64,000 nucleotides of DNA from Tetraselmis striata. Lineage: Eukaryota > Chlorophyta > Chlorodendrophyceae > Chlorodendrales > Chlorodendraceae. A program made the translations under genes and the position numbers. Of the stretch, positions 35,801-47,600 are shown in pieces (within the stretch, counting starts at the first letter, position 1; each line of letters starts with the position of its first letter). The notes under the pieces were generated by a model, which saw nothing but the letters and a program-made list of their open reading frames with translations, ran no database searches and had not been told where the DNA came from. The DNA lies in NCBI GenBank assembly GCA_006384855.1, contig VCJN01000224.1, positions 62,001 to 126,000 of the forward strand, read 5' to 3'.

Positions 35801-38733
35801 ATTGGAGGCGAAGCCATGGGGTTGTCTAGGGCGTAGCACTTTGCCGCAACGAAATAGCTTACCTCAACCTGGAAGATTTTTTGGAACCTATCATGGTTCT
35901 CTCCCTCTGCAGCCCCAGTTGGCCCAAAGTCCACACTGACTCTCGGTTGAGTAGTCTGCGGTGTGTAATAGTCCATGGGCATAAGGGCTGCACCCCAGTT
36001 CTCCCACCGCCGGGCTGTGTACACCCATGCATTGCCCTTCGGCAAGCGGATGTATGCGCGCGACCATTATACACTGTAGCATTCCTGGTCCGGCTTTATC
36101 GCCATCATCCGGCCATAGTACGTCAGCATGTAGCAGTCCGGCGGATGATCGATGTAAGTGTGCTTTTAATGCTGCAATACTATCACACAAGGCATAAATG
36201 CATGCGGGCAGGAATTTAAAGCACTTACTTGATTTTCGCCGTATCAGCCCTCACCTGCTGTACCCGCAGCCCATCGGGGTAATACTCATCAACGTACTGC
36301 TGGAAGAGAGCGGCAGTGTGGTCATGCACATTGACGCCCTCCTCGCAGAAAGCTGCCTCAACCACCTTTGCGCTGACTGCGCGACCCACTACTGCATCTT
36401 GCTGTGCGTGGCGATTCTTCGCCGCTGCGGATCCCCCCACACTGCCCTGATCCCGCCGCATGCTGACGAGCAAGTCATTGAAGAGGAGCTTGAATACGTC
36501 CTCCAGTCGCATCCGTCCGCGCCAACAACTAGGTATGAAAAAGCATATGATGCAATAACACACAATTAGTGGCCAATGCACAGAGGAAAGGGGGGGGGGG
36601 CACCTCCTTCACGACCTCGACAACAAAAACCCTCTCCGGATCCTTGTAGTTGCACTTGCCAACAATGGTGTTCCAGAAGAACCTACTCTACACACCGACA
36701 ATATAGAAGGATTATATGAGATGCTGAATGGATAAATAAGATGCCTGGTTTGAAGCACGGGGTATGTGGAAGGGGGGGGGGGGGCTCACCCCCTCTCGAG
36801 GCACATCTCCACCTCGCGCGCTGTGCATCCACGCTTATCCTGAGCCGCCCACCTACAAACCAGCACGTGTAGATTGCTACACATCAGGCAGGTACCATCG
36901 CACATATGCTCACATATCTTGGCGATAGGCAGCTCGTAGTCCGCCTTGACGCCAAGCACGTCGACGAGCACAGCCCCGATGCTCGGACGCTTCGGGGGCG
37001 GCGGCTTACCCAACAACTCATAGAAGAAGCAGTCCGGCAGATCTTCGTAGCGCTTGTCATCCTCGGTACCATGCACAGGCTCGCCGCCACTTCCCTTAGA
37101 AGGGCACACAGCAACACCATAGTTAGCAACAAGTAGACGGGATAGGGTTTTGTCTAAGTGCACCTTAGTGAAGACGCGCGATGCGACTAGCAGCAAATGT
37201 GTAATACGGCTTACCTCTTTGGCACCGCCCTCAACAGTGCCTTGAAGGCGCGGTTCCCGTTCCCCCTTTCCCTCATATGTCCCTCCTCCCCCCCCCCCCC
37301 CCCCCCCCCCCCCGTCTTGTCGTTGTCGCTGCCGTTGAGGCTGGAGAGAAATCCAGTCGGTTCGCGTTCTTCGTCGTCGCCCTCCCAAAAGGCATCGCCG
37401 TCATAATAGCCATACCCCGCTCCGCCCTCTCCTCATCACCGTCAGCCCGGTCCTTCGTTAAAGGACTGCCAACCGGGCTCCGGGCCATGCCTTTGTCGCT
37501 GCCAGCCGTATTGTCGATGTCCATATCGCCGCCAGAACCGGCCCGAGGTACTGTCTAATTTCTGGAAACACCGACAAATTACTAGGTCGGGCGACAAGCG
37601 ACAATTGCATCTGGCGCGCATACCGTAGCATAGCGGACGACACACCACATTGTTACCTATTGGTAAAGAGGTGTGCTGGGTGGGAGGCGACGAATTTGAG
37701 TGGGACGCAAATAAGCATGCGTGTATGGAATACAGTCTCAGTGGGAAAGCAGTATGGCATTACCTGCCGTGAGTCGTGATGTCGCACCCTAACCTTGTTG
37801 CCAGGGAGCATGGTTGTGCCGACAATTTGTCGTGGGAGTGATGAGACGACAAGAACCGCACACCGACCCATTGTCCCACATTATTTCGTAGGTCGGGACG
37901 AGCATTCCGCTGTTCTTCGCGCGTGCGGGGTCGACGCGAACGTCGGGTAGCCGGCGCGGCGGGTGCTGAGGGCGGGGCAGTCGGTTCGGGCGAAGACGGG
38001 GCGGGCAGCACTACGGGTTGCGATGCGGTGGTGGTCTTCAACTGCGTGCGTGAAGGCAGGGGGGGGGGGTTATGGCAAGCGTCGATTGCCATGACAAGCA
38101 GGAATCCGCACACCGACAGTAAGCGGGCTTGCTCCATCGAGCATGCTTCGTCAACTTGGTGTCTGAGGTGTCATACTTTGAAGTGACGGGTATTCCCGGC
38201 GAGGTGACTTTTGCACACACGGCATCACTGGACCGTAAGGTGGCCGCTCGGATTATCGCATACATCGAAGACGCTCTTATTGCCGCATGATCTCGCTTTG
38301 CCGCGACGCATCGTGACGAGGTTGCGCTGAGGGGGGTGGCTGTGGGATAGCGAGTGGTTATATTCTGGGCGAGAGCGGCGGATGATAAGCAAGTCAGGCG
38401 AGGGATGTTATATAGGTTGTCGCTCCGCCGCCGCGTGCGCATCAGCAGCGTAAGGCCCGCCGCGCGGTTGCGCGCCATGGCGAACTACGCTTGCGCGGAC
38501 CGGCGGGAGGGGCATCACGTACCGTTTCACGTCCGGGTATTGCTGTGTCGTTGAGACCTCGCGCGGCGCAGGTAATGGTGGCATGCATGGCGGATAAGCG
38601 CGGATAAGCTCAACTTAAGCGGGAGTAGTCGTCATGGTATACGAAATACGGTACTAGTACAGTAAAAATGAGTGCGAATGCAGTAGAAGTACCGTATTGA
38701 GCGCGGTTTAGCGGACCTCGTTTCGACGAGTGT
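32888..38733. mobile_element. ~5.85-kb element with 33-bp terminal inverted repeats, inserted in the LINE
   Basis: The left end CACTCATCGAAACGTGGTCC (continuing to CCGCGCTTA) and the right end, read inverted, CACTCGTCGAAACGAGGTCC (continuing to CCGCGCTCA) are imperfect terminal inverted repeats of about 33 bp. Near both ends there are several CGCTTAA/GCTTAT words, like subterminal transposase-binding repeats. LINE protein similarity stops at the left end (FFKTCVLPVPL) and resumes at the right end (TYMCEVWGMDR). The CACT termini recall CACTA-type elements. The 3-base flanks differ, so superfamily is not settled. Confidence 0.7.
34288..38137 (-). CDS. Putative multi-exon gene of unknown function inside the TIR element
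   Basis: Several minus-strand segments look like real exons with splice signals. 37164-37022 encodes VHLDKTLSRLLVANYGVAVC and later EDLPDCFFYELL. About 36990-36780 has VLVDVLGVKADYELPIAK and ends ARREVEMCLERG-like before a C-rich intron. 36687-36604 encodes SRFFWNTIVGKCNYKDPERV, with clean AG and GT borders. 36535-36256 encodes MRLEDVFKLLFNDLL and HDHTAALFQQYVDEYYPDG. A Pro-rich N-terminal frame with a hydrophobic start is at 38137-37760, and a terminal frame at 34683-34288 has PPLLYYVTCFMLSS. I do not recognise the family. Its position suggests a transposon protein, but no DDE triad can be pointed out. The start, stop and full exon chain are uncertain. Confidence 0.4.
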
Positions 38734-39804
38734 ATAACTTACATGTGTGAAGTATGGGGTATGGATAGATGAACTAGCGGCGCAGATAAATTATTAACCG
38801 TACTTTATCAGTGCTTGCGGTGCTATATTATTGGGGTGGGTAAAAGCTCCCATGGGGTGGCCACTGCACCGATGATGCGGAAATTGGATATTGCGCCCAT
38901 AGAGGCTACGGCCGCTGCGGCACGGGCTCGGGCATTCCTGAAAGCATCCGACTTGAACACATGTATAACCCATTTAGTAGATCAGCCAAATCGGGCGCGC
39001 TTTAACACGTGGACGTCGGGGACTGTGCGGTAGTGGTTAGATCGCCTAGCTAGGGCGAACGCAGGGCTACCTGAGGGGGGCGCACCCTCCACTTGAGTAG
39101 AGGTCACTAGCCGCGCGCGATGCCGCTAAATTAGTAAAGGCATCGGTGTGGGCGCGTTGCGAATCTTTGGCAGCGTTAGCACGCACTAACACCTGGGGTA
39201 TATATGTGCAAGCGTCTTGCTTGTGCGTCAAGCCCGTTGCCACAGTACGGTGTGAGTGTCCCCGCAAGGGTTGTGGCCGACTGGCCGGGCCGCACATTAT
39301 GATGCAATTACGCACCCAAGTATTTCACACTGCCCGCCGACTGGCCCGGATTCATGCCATGCCTGAGCGGTTCCTAACGAACACTGCCCTGCATGTGGCG
39401 GAGGTGAATATGAGACTATCGAACATATGTTGTGTGGTATCACCGTCATAATTTTGTGTTGTTAGTTCCGGAGTTCAAGGATTTAATCAGTAGTTAGGTT
39501 ACTGCGTCAACACCCGATGACTTAACTGCCTTTATTTTAGGCGGGGTCCCCCCCCCCCCCCCCCCCCTTCACGGCGCCTTGGATTTTATTGGGAATGGGA
39601 ATGTTTTCCAGCTATGTATGGCCTTGGGTCCGCCCTCACATTTATTGCCTTTTTTGTTGCACATGTATCGCACTCTTCATGAAATGCTTTGCTCCGCGGG
39701 ATGGGACTTGCCCCAACTCGCATTACTCGAATGGGCCGACGCTCAAACGGGTAGCTAGGGCGGACCTTCCGTGGCCAGTTAGTGCCGGGTATTTTGATGG
39801 CAGT
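38734..39804 (+). pseudogene. LINE ORF2 relic (3' part, host copy C)
   Basis: This continues the LINE after the TIR element: TYMCEVWGMDR, then LLTVLYQCLRC, IIGVGKSSHGVATAPMMR, NTWGIYVQAS and RLARIHAMPERFL. Stops and shifts are frequent. The end GGTATTTTGATGGCAGT (to 39804) is cut by copy B, and the same LINE resumes at 40641. Confidence 0.8.
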
Positions 39805-40640
39805 TTTTTTTTCGCCCCCGGGACAGGACTGGCACCAGTGAAACCCTTGCAGCGTCTCTACGACGGCCGTTTAGGCAGCAATCCAGTTACGGAAAGCCCT
39901 GGGTAGGCGACGCTCCGTTATAGTCATCAAGCAAATTGCCGAAGCATTCTGCAAGACTAATTGGAAGCCAGTGACGGAATTTCCAACACTGTTGGATCAC
40001 CGTCTAAAACACTGCCATCAAAATACCCGACACTGACCACGAAAGGTCCGCCCTATCCGTTTGGGCGTCGGCCCATTCGAGTAATGCGAGTTGGGGCAAG
40101 CCCCAACCCGCGGAGCAAAGCATTTCGGGAGTGCGATACATGTGCCACAAAAAAGGCAATGTGAGGGAGGGCCCGACGCCATAGCTGGAAAAATTTCCCA
40201 TTCCCAGTAAAATCCAGGGCGCCGTGAAGGGAGGGGGGGACCCCGCCCAGAATAAAGGCAGTTAGGTCCTCAGGTGTTGACGCAATAACCTGACTACTAA
40301 TAAAATCCCTGAACTCCGGAACTAACAACCCAAAATTATGACGGTGATACCCCCACCGCGGGCACTCCACCAACATATGTTCGATAGTCTCAGATTCACC
40401 TCCGCCTCATGCATCAGGGCAGTGTTCAAGGAACCGCTCAGGCATGGCATGAATCCGGGCGAATCGGCGGGCAGTGCGAAATACTCGGGTGCGTAATTGT
40501 ATCATAATGTGCAACCCGGCCACAACCCCCGCGGGGACACCCACACCGTACTGTTGCAACGGGTTTGACGCATAGGACGCCTGGACATATATACCCCAGG
40601 TGTTATTGCGTGCTAACGATGCCGACGATTCGTAATTCGT
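39805..40640 (-). mobile_element. 5'-truncated LINE (copy B) nested in an older LINE
   Basis: This reads on the minus strand from 40640 to an A tail (Ts at 39805-39812). It carries the segments NTWGIYVQAS, RIHAMPERFLEHCPDA, MLVECPRWGYHRHNF and LPHIAFFVAHVSHSR, then the 3' UTR. ATGGCAGT is present at both borders (39797-39804 and 40641-40648) and is its target-site duplication. Over the shared 555 bases it is nearly identical to copy A at 27620. Confidence 0.93.
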
Positions 40641-40863
40641 ATGGCAGTGTTTTAGACGGTGCTGATGCAATAGCGTTTGAAATTCCATTACTGGTCCCTG
40701 AATAGTCTTGCCGGATGCTCCATCGGCAATTTGCTTATTGTTGACTATAACGGAGCGCCGCCTACCCAGGGCTTTCCGTAATCAGATCGCTGCCTAAACG
40801 GCCGTCGTAGACCCCGCTGCATGAGTTTCACTGATGCCAGTCCTGTCCCGGGGGCGAAAAAAA
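40641..40863 (+). mobile_element. 3' UTR of the interrupted older LINE
   Basis: The sequence continues from the point where copy B entered (ATGGCAGTGTTTTAGACGG). It runs through a 3' UTR homologous to those of copies A and B and ends CCTGTCCCGGGGGCG followed by A7 and a further A run. Confidence 0.88.
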
Positions 40864-41601
40864 TTAAAAAAACTGGTACACATACATCGGATTGATGCCA
40901 TATATAATTAATTACATGAGCTAGCAGCAGAAGGCGATATCGGAAATCACCAAAATAAAAGGCAATCAGAAAGGTCATATATCGAATCATCTTTTAGGGG
41001 ACCGCATCGCATACTTTATTGTTGTTTCCGCTGTGACTTCGTGCCACATCCGTCTTATAAACAAACGGAAAATGCAGGCGATGAAAATGTAATCATTACT
41101 AATGCACTTCTTGTTTATATTTCACATCGCCGGCGGCACCACCGGTTTGCATTCCTGGGCGTCGGGGTTGCGGGCGGGGGGGGGCGGGGGGGGGGGGGGG
41201 GGGGGCCATCAAGCCCATAGCGCCTCGTAGGCAGTCAAGCATTTGGCGGCGGCGTCCAGACCTCGGCCCCCATTTACAACTCATTCACCCCGTTCCTCCC
41301 ACAGTGATCGAGGTCATTCTCGTAGTAGCTCCTGTTAGTAGTAGCTACAGGAAAGCTCGGCAACTGACCCGAAGGCGTGTCGCTACCGGTACTCGCCTCG
41401 CGCCGCACCACCTTTTCGCGCTCGTAGTTAGTGTCCAGGAAAAAATCCGGACGAAATATACATTACGTCAGGAACTCCGCCATGGCGGGGGTACCCATAC
41501 TTCGTCCCGGGAACGACCCGGCACCCCCGTCTGCTGCTGGCAGACGTGGAGCAGCGACGGGGCAGAAGTGCCAGCCTAGCACAGCACTGACACTGGAGGT
41601 G
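40864..41601. other. Upstream region of the TIR-WD40 gene
   Basis: This is AT-rich to about 41120, then GC-rich with a G run near 41175-41205. The in-frame region 41431-41601 upstream of the chosen start is open and could be extra N-terminus or 5' UTR. No other gene is seen. Confidence 0.45.
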
Positions 41602-44600
41602 ATGGCAAAGACCCCCAATACGCACTGGCAAGTCGGCCTCGAGGAGCAGTTCGCGTCGCAGGAGGCTTGGCTGCGGGAGGTGAACCGCAACGCAAAGCGG
41701 GAGTTTGGCGCCCTAGACGGCGAGACGTACACCCCTGCGGACGAGCTGTTCATTTCGCACAGCTCACGTCAGGCGGATACGCAGGAGCTGAAGCGGAGGT
41801 TGATATGCACCCTGAGCGCCGTCAAGCCGGTGCGCAGCAGCCCCCCCCCCCCCCCCCCCCCCCCCCTCCACACACACCCACACACCCCCGGCAGTACCGC
41901 GCCCGTGTCGAGCAGCAACTCCCGTACTGTATAGTAGGGTACGCCCGCGTGCTCGTCATCGTGAAACCCAAAGCATTTCATGATAAATTTATAATATATG
42001 CTGACGCGCGACGAGCAGTACTACATACAAGTACTTATCTGTACATGTACGAGTACGACTCCAAGCCTCGTGGCATCGTTGCTAAAACGATAATAAATAT
42101 CATATTCATCATTAATATTGAGATACTATTACTGTATAATAAAGGCGGGGGCTTGGCAGGTAAGTTCCGTTGTACTTACCTGCTTACTTCACTCGCCTAA
42201 TGTCCGAAAGATATAACGTGAACTATCACGTTCGTTCGCCACATCCCCCGAAAGATGCCATTATAATAAATTAGATTTCTGCCAGCCATACATTCATACT
42301 TAATAATAAATGATAGCCAGCGCGGAGGTGGCATAAACTTACATCGCGGGGCCTGCCCTAGCCGTGTTTCGCCACCCGTATTCTAATAAAGCATTATTTT
42401 CGATATATCTATATATTCTGCAATACCCCAAACTACTACCACATTAATGATACGAGTACCAGTACTAAGCAGGGGTATATGAAGTACCCTGTACGAGCAT
42501 ATCTGTAACCAACCCATACACACCGGTTCCCCGGGTACTCGCTAAATGAAATCCTCCCGGGGTTTAAGCTGTGTATAGCGGGGTCACAATCCTGAGATGC
42601 AACTACCGAAACGAGTGCGAAATAGTGATTAGTATCCGGTTGATACAGTCAAATATAACGTCATTTGATAAAAACTCAGATCCCACGTGACCACCCGTCT
42701 CGCCAACCCATCCCGCCCCACCGATGCCAATCGAACACACCGGCCGGCACCATCACGCGTATACCGCGGTAGCAGCGCGCTAACGTAGGCATATGGTGGC
42801 GTTCAGGTGCCTCGTCTTGTGTGTCGCGAACAGGGATGGGGCTGGCGGCGGGATGATGAGGGAGGAGCGCGAGCGGTCACGTGCTAACATCATGCACGTA
42901 GCGCGTGCCACGTAGCCAAAAAGCGTTGCCAGCTACACATCTCGGATTTGAGACCCGTTTACGGTCTTCAGAAACGAGTACCTACGCGAACCGGTGTGTA
43001 CGTAGCTACGAGTATCTGCGGGGGGGGGGGGGGGGGGGGGGTTGAAATAACCCGGTTTTGCAATATATCAAGGAGGCTAATCGTTATATCATGGAATGCC
43101 TGATAATGATAATGTTAATTTCATTGTTGTGCAGCATCAGTACGCATTCCTGCAAGTTCATCTAATTTTGGAGAAATATGTGTAATGTTTCATAATATCT
43201 ATTGGGCAGTACACACAACACACTAAGAACATGTCATCAATGCTGTCCGAGAAGTACACATTCGCAATCCGATTACGAGATACACCTGCCCACAACAGTC
43301 TTGCCCCCTTGTCAAGCACCGATGGTATATTGGCCCATTATCAGCCCTCTCCTTCGTTTCTGGCAGCGCCCTTCCCTGTGCCATACGTGAACATGGCATA
43401 ATGCGTGGGGGCAGCCCTAAGTGGCGTTTGTTGTGCTCTCGTTGTAAAAGCCATACGTGTGCGTGCCATTGTTCAGGGTTAGTAATGAATTTGATAACCC
43501 AATGTCATGAGGGCACGTTGTTTTATAGCACATATATTCGTTCTATGTGTATGGCTGCACGCCAATAGTTACCTCTATCATCGTTGAACACATTCACAAA
43601 TGCGCACTCTCCCCGCTGTCGGCATGCAAGCGAGCAGTTCCCGCACAACAGCCAACACTGCAATTAAGGCCTGCTCCAACAGCAGCTCACCTACATCCGC
43701 TGTCCGCATTCAATGCGCCCTTGGTAGAGCCGGGCTTCAGCTCATACTGCGCAGGGGTTCAGCCCCCGAGTCAGCGGGCGGGTTCATATGGTCACCTGCT
43801 AGGGCATCGTTAAGGGTATTTGGTAGGGCTGACCATCAATACGCTCCCACATTCTGCTATTGCGCTGCACCTAGCAAGGCCCTGCGCGGAAAAGCCGCCC
43901 GCGCGGGCTGAGTACATCACCTTTTTATTGGGATGCGGGTCGCGCGTAAGGCACTGTATTAAGGTTTGTATGAAAACCTAAAAGTATTTGCATCTGGCCC
44001 CCCATACCCCCTTCGGATATATTTCCACCGAGGAGCCCGGCAGGATTTGAGCCTGCGCAGAGCGGAATAACGAGCGTAACAGACAGGCCCCCTTTGCCAC
44101 CTATCACATCCCAAGCCGTTGGTGATTATTCTTAGTCACTTGTATCATAAAGATGTGCCACTGTACCACTAGTAGATGGGCGGCACACGATAGAAGGATT
44201 CCTAGGCTCCTTGCGTAGGAGTAATCTGCAACTCCTTTGCCTGCCAGGCTGCCACTACTCGCCGGCCGCAATCCCCAGTTACTACCCTACTGGGTACTGT
44301 AGAAATGATTCTTGTACCGTAGCGACTGTTCTTGTGTATACGACTATGGCGCGCAGCCTGTCCTACCAGTACTGATGCCACGAAACAGGCAGCTGACGTG
44401 GCGATATGGACAGATACGTACATGGCAAGACTTACGAGTGAGGGACTGTGTACTTCTTAAACTTGTAGTACGCGGGCGATATGAGCACCTGACGTACTCG
44501 TAGTCGCGCTACTAGTTGCGGCTACCCCATACGAATACCATACTACTCGATGAATACGTGTGATTACAAACGCCCTCCTTACATGCCTCGATAAGAGTGG

Positions 44601-47600
44601 ATGGTAGCGCTACAGCTCTGCACGCTCCTCCTCTGCACAACGGACCTGGCCGATCAGCCGCATTCCGTCATGCTCGTTGTCTGTTTGCTAGGTATAGCGG
44701 TGGCCTCCTACTCAGGAGGTCCCTGGCTGGATTCCCGGTTCTGTCATTTCAGGGCAGTATCGACCGGGCCCGTGTCCCGGGGTACCTGGTTGATGCATTA
44801 GCCCTTCGGGGTTCGAATGTGGCAACGGTCTAATGACTATGTCAGACCTACGACTGCAGGTGGCGCAAAAATTCCAGTGCTGGGGCGGCTTATGCCGATG
44901 TCCCGGGGCGAAGTTTACTTTCGTTTTACTTTTACAAAAGGCCAGTAAGAAACTACTTGCATGTTTACAGGTAGAATGAGTGAAGCGCACAATAGAATAA
45001 CAATCCGGGTCCTGTCCTGGGGACGAAAAAACAATTGGGGTATAAATACTAATAAACTCGGACAAATGGATGACATTGCGGATGCAATCGAATTAGTAAA
45101 AACCAAAACATAACGGTGTTCATGGAACTGCTTACAGCAATATCCCCAATTTCATTTCGTGTATTCCTGATAAATGTATCGCACCTCTTTCAATTTCCAA
45201 TGTAGAATATCGCCGCATTTATTTGCTTGCTCGTGCTGATTTGGGTGCCAAGGGAGGCAGCTGGCCAGACTGCTTCGAGTTATATCTTCGCGGCGGGCCC
45301 AACCTGCACGCTAGTGGTCCACTCGTCAAGGTCCTACGCGTTTCGAGTCTGCTTGTTGTGTTGCGCAGGACTGCAGCCCAGGCTTCACCTACTGGGCCGA
45401 CTTCCTGGACCTGGCGGCCCGCGGACCGGTGCCCTGGCGGAAAGAAGTGTTTGAGGGCGTGCAGAGCTGCGCCAAGTTTGTGGCCATCATCGACTCTGCC
45501 TATCTGCAGAGCTACAACTGCCTGCAGGTTCGAACTGCAATGTTGTCTGCTCCGACGCTGCAGCCCCTTGCCCGGTTCTTATCGCACTGGTCGCGGCTAA
45601 ACTCGCGCTTGATATTGCTAAACGCGCTGGCATGTTGCACCATAACGGAGCGTACTTGCGCCCCCTTGCCCACCATTTTGTTGGCATTGCATTGCATTGC
45701 ATTGCCTGACGTGCACTTGGCATGCCCCGGAACATTACTGCGTCCTCGGAAATTTGTTATGCTGATCGAGATGGATGGCTAGATGAATTATGCAGCCGCC
45801 ATGATTGTTGTCTGCAGATTGGATGTAGAAGTTTCTAGGTCTAACTCTCGTTTCCCTGCTGGCCTTGCGCAGGAACTATACTGCGCCATTGTCAACAACA
45901 AGCCCATCGTCCCATTACTGATCGATGATGTATGCGCTCGCGCTCTGTCCAACTCTCATCCACCCTTTTTTTCGTAAATCATGTGTCACCTCTGTATTCC
46001 ACGCCGCCTAACTTGCCTCACCTTTGCCTCATTCCGGCATGTTGGAAGGCCGGGATGAGGCTTATTACCCACACCCAGGGTGCCAAGGTGACTTGGGATA
46101 CTCCTGAGTGCCAGGAGCTGCGGAGTCATGAGGTATTGACACATCACCTCCCCTCCCTCCTCCCCCCGCCCCACTCCCTGGTGCTCTCTGTAATGCGCCG
46201 GATCCTGTGCCTAAAATAAATCACCGCCATCTTACGTAAACTTGTGCGTGGCTGGATGGTTGTACAGGGCGCGGACATCTTCAATGGGCATCTGTTTACT
46301 GAAGAAATTCTGAGGCAGATCTATCAGCACCTATCCAACATTAACTTATGCTGCTGTCGGAAACTGGACATAGAGATCATGGGTGAGGCGGCATGCCTGA
46401 GGAACGCGTATCAGTACGTGGCGCGCGACATCCCGTACCTCAAGGTGCCCCTCCCCCCCCCCTCTCTTCCCCACAGATTTACACTCGTACACTCGATGGC
46501 AACGTGTTGTTGCTGGGTCTTGTTGCCCACTGTTGCCCCTTTCTTCTCGCCAAAAACCTGGCAGGAGTATGCCGAGATCAACCAGAGAGCCATGCGCTGG
46601 GTCGGCCACGCCAAGCGCAACTCTGCCAGCCTGTTGCTTCATGGAGAGGACATTCCATAAATGGTCCATGTGGAAGGCTCAGGCGCTGAAGTACCACCAG
46701 AAGCCGGCGCCGTCACCGCTGCAGACAGAATTTATCACTGCATCGCACCGCTACTCGGCAACTCGTCGGCGCCTGCTGACTGTCTCCGCTCTGGTCATGG
46801 CGCTGCTGATTGTGGTTGGGGCTGTCTGCTCTAGCGTCATGGCAGTCTCTGCTGGGAGGCACGCAACGCGGGCGGATCGGAAAACTGTGGTGGCTGAGGA
46901 GCAGCGCATTTTAGCAGAGGAACAGAAGATGAACGCGGAGCGCGAGGCAGCCAAGGCCTTGCTCGAGTCAGATCGATCCAAGCTGCTCAGCCGCCGCACC
47001 GCTGCAAGCTCCCTGCTCTCCGCAATAGGCGCACAAACCGGTGTGTGGGCCGAGGAGGACGTGAACTTGATGAACATGGTGCTGTCCAATTTCACTGGAG
47101 AGCGCATGGAGGCGGTGGAGGCAGCCGCAGCCACCAAGCTGCTGGACCTCACCAAGCTGTACTTCATTGCGAGAGGGGTGAGCGCCCCGCCTCCCCCCCC
47201 CCCCCCCCCCGGCCTCCGCCCTCCCCCTGCTACCTCTTTTTGCCTAGACTCTTTTTGCCACAACGTTTGGGGTGTGTTTCCCCCGGATCTCGTGTCATGC
47301 CAACCACAATAAGGCTGCACGCAGATGGAGCATTCACAGATATGAAAACTGTAGCTACCTTCCCAAGACCTTCACATGCTCTGGCGTTCAGGGATTATTG
47401 CTGTCTACTCGCTGTGCTCGCAAGCTCCTCCTGACCTCTGTCTCTGCTTGGCATGGTGCAGATGCTCAACTACGGCCAAGCCCACGCCCCTCACACCCTC
47501 TCCTGGAACAGCAACACCAGCCGCGTGATCACCATCAGCAATACCGCGCTGACGAGCCTCAAGCCAGACGGCTCCAAGGCGCCGCTGCTGGCCCAGTTCA

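Noticed and set aside
39146-40690. Large palindrome or hairpin
   Set aside because: The arms are two LINE copies in opposite orientation; the ATGGCAGT duplication shows one was inserted into the other.
44030-44110. tRNA-like gene on the minus strand (GGCTCAAATCC B-box-like)
   Set aside because: The 5' acceptor arm and D-arm do not pair with the 3' part, and no anticodon stem forms; at most a SINE-type relic.
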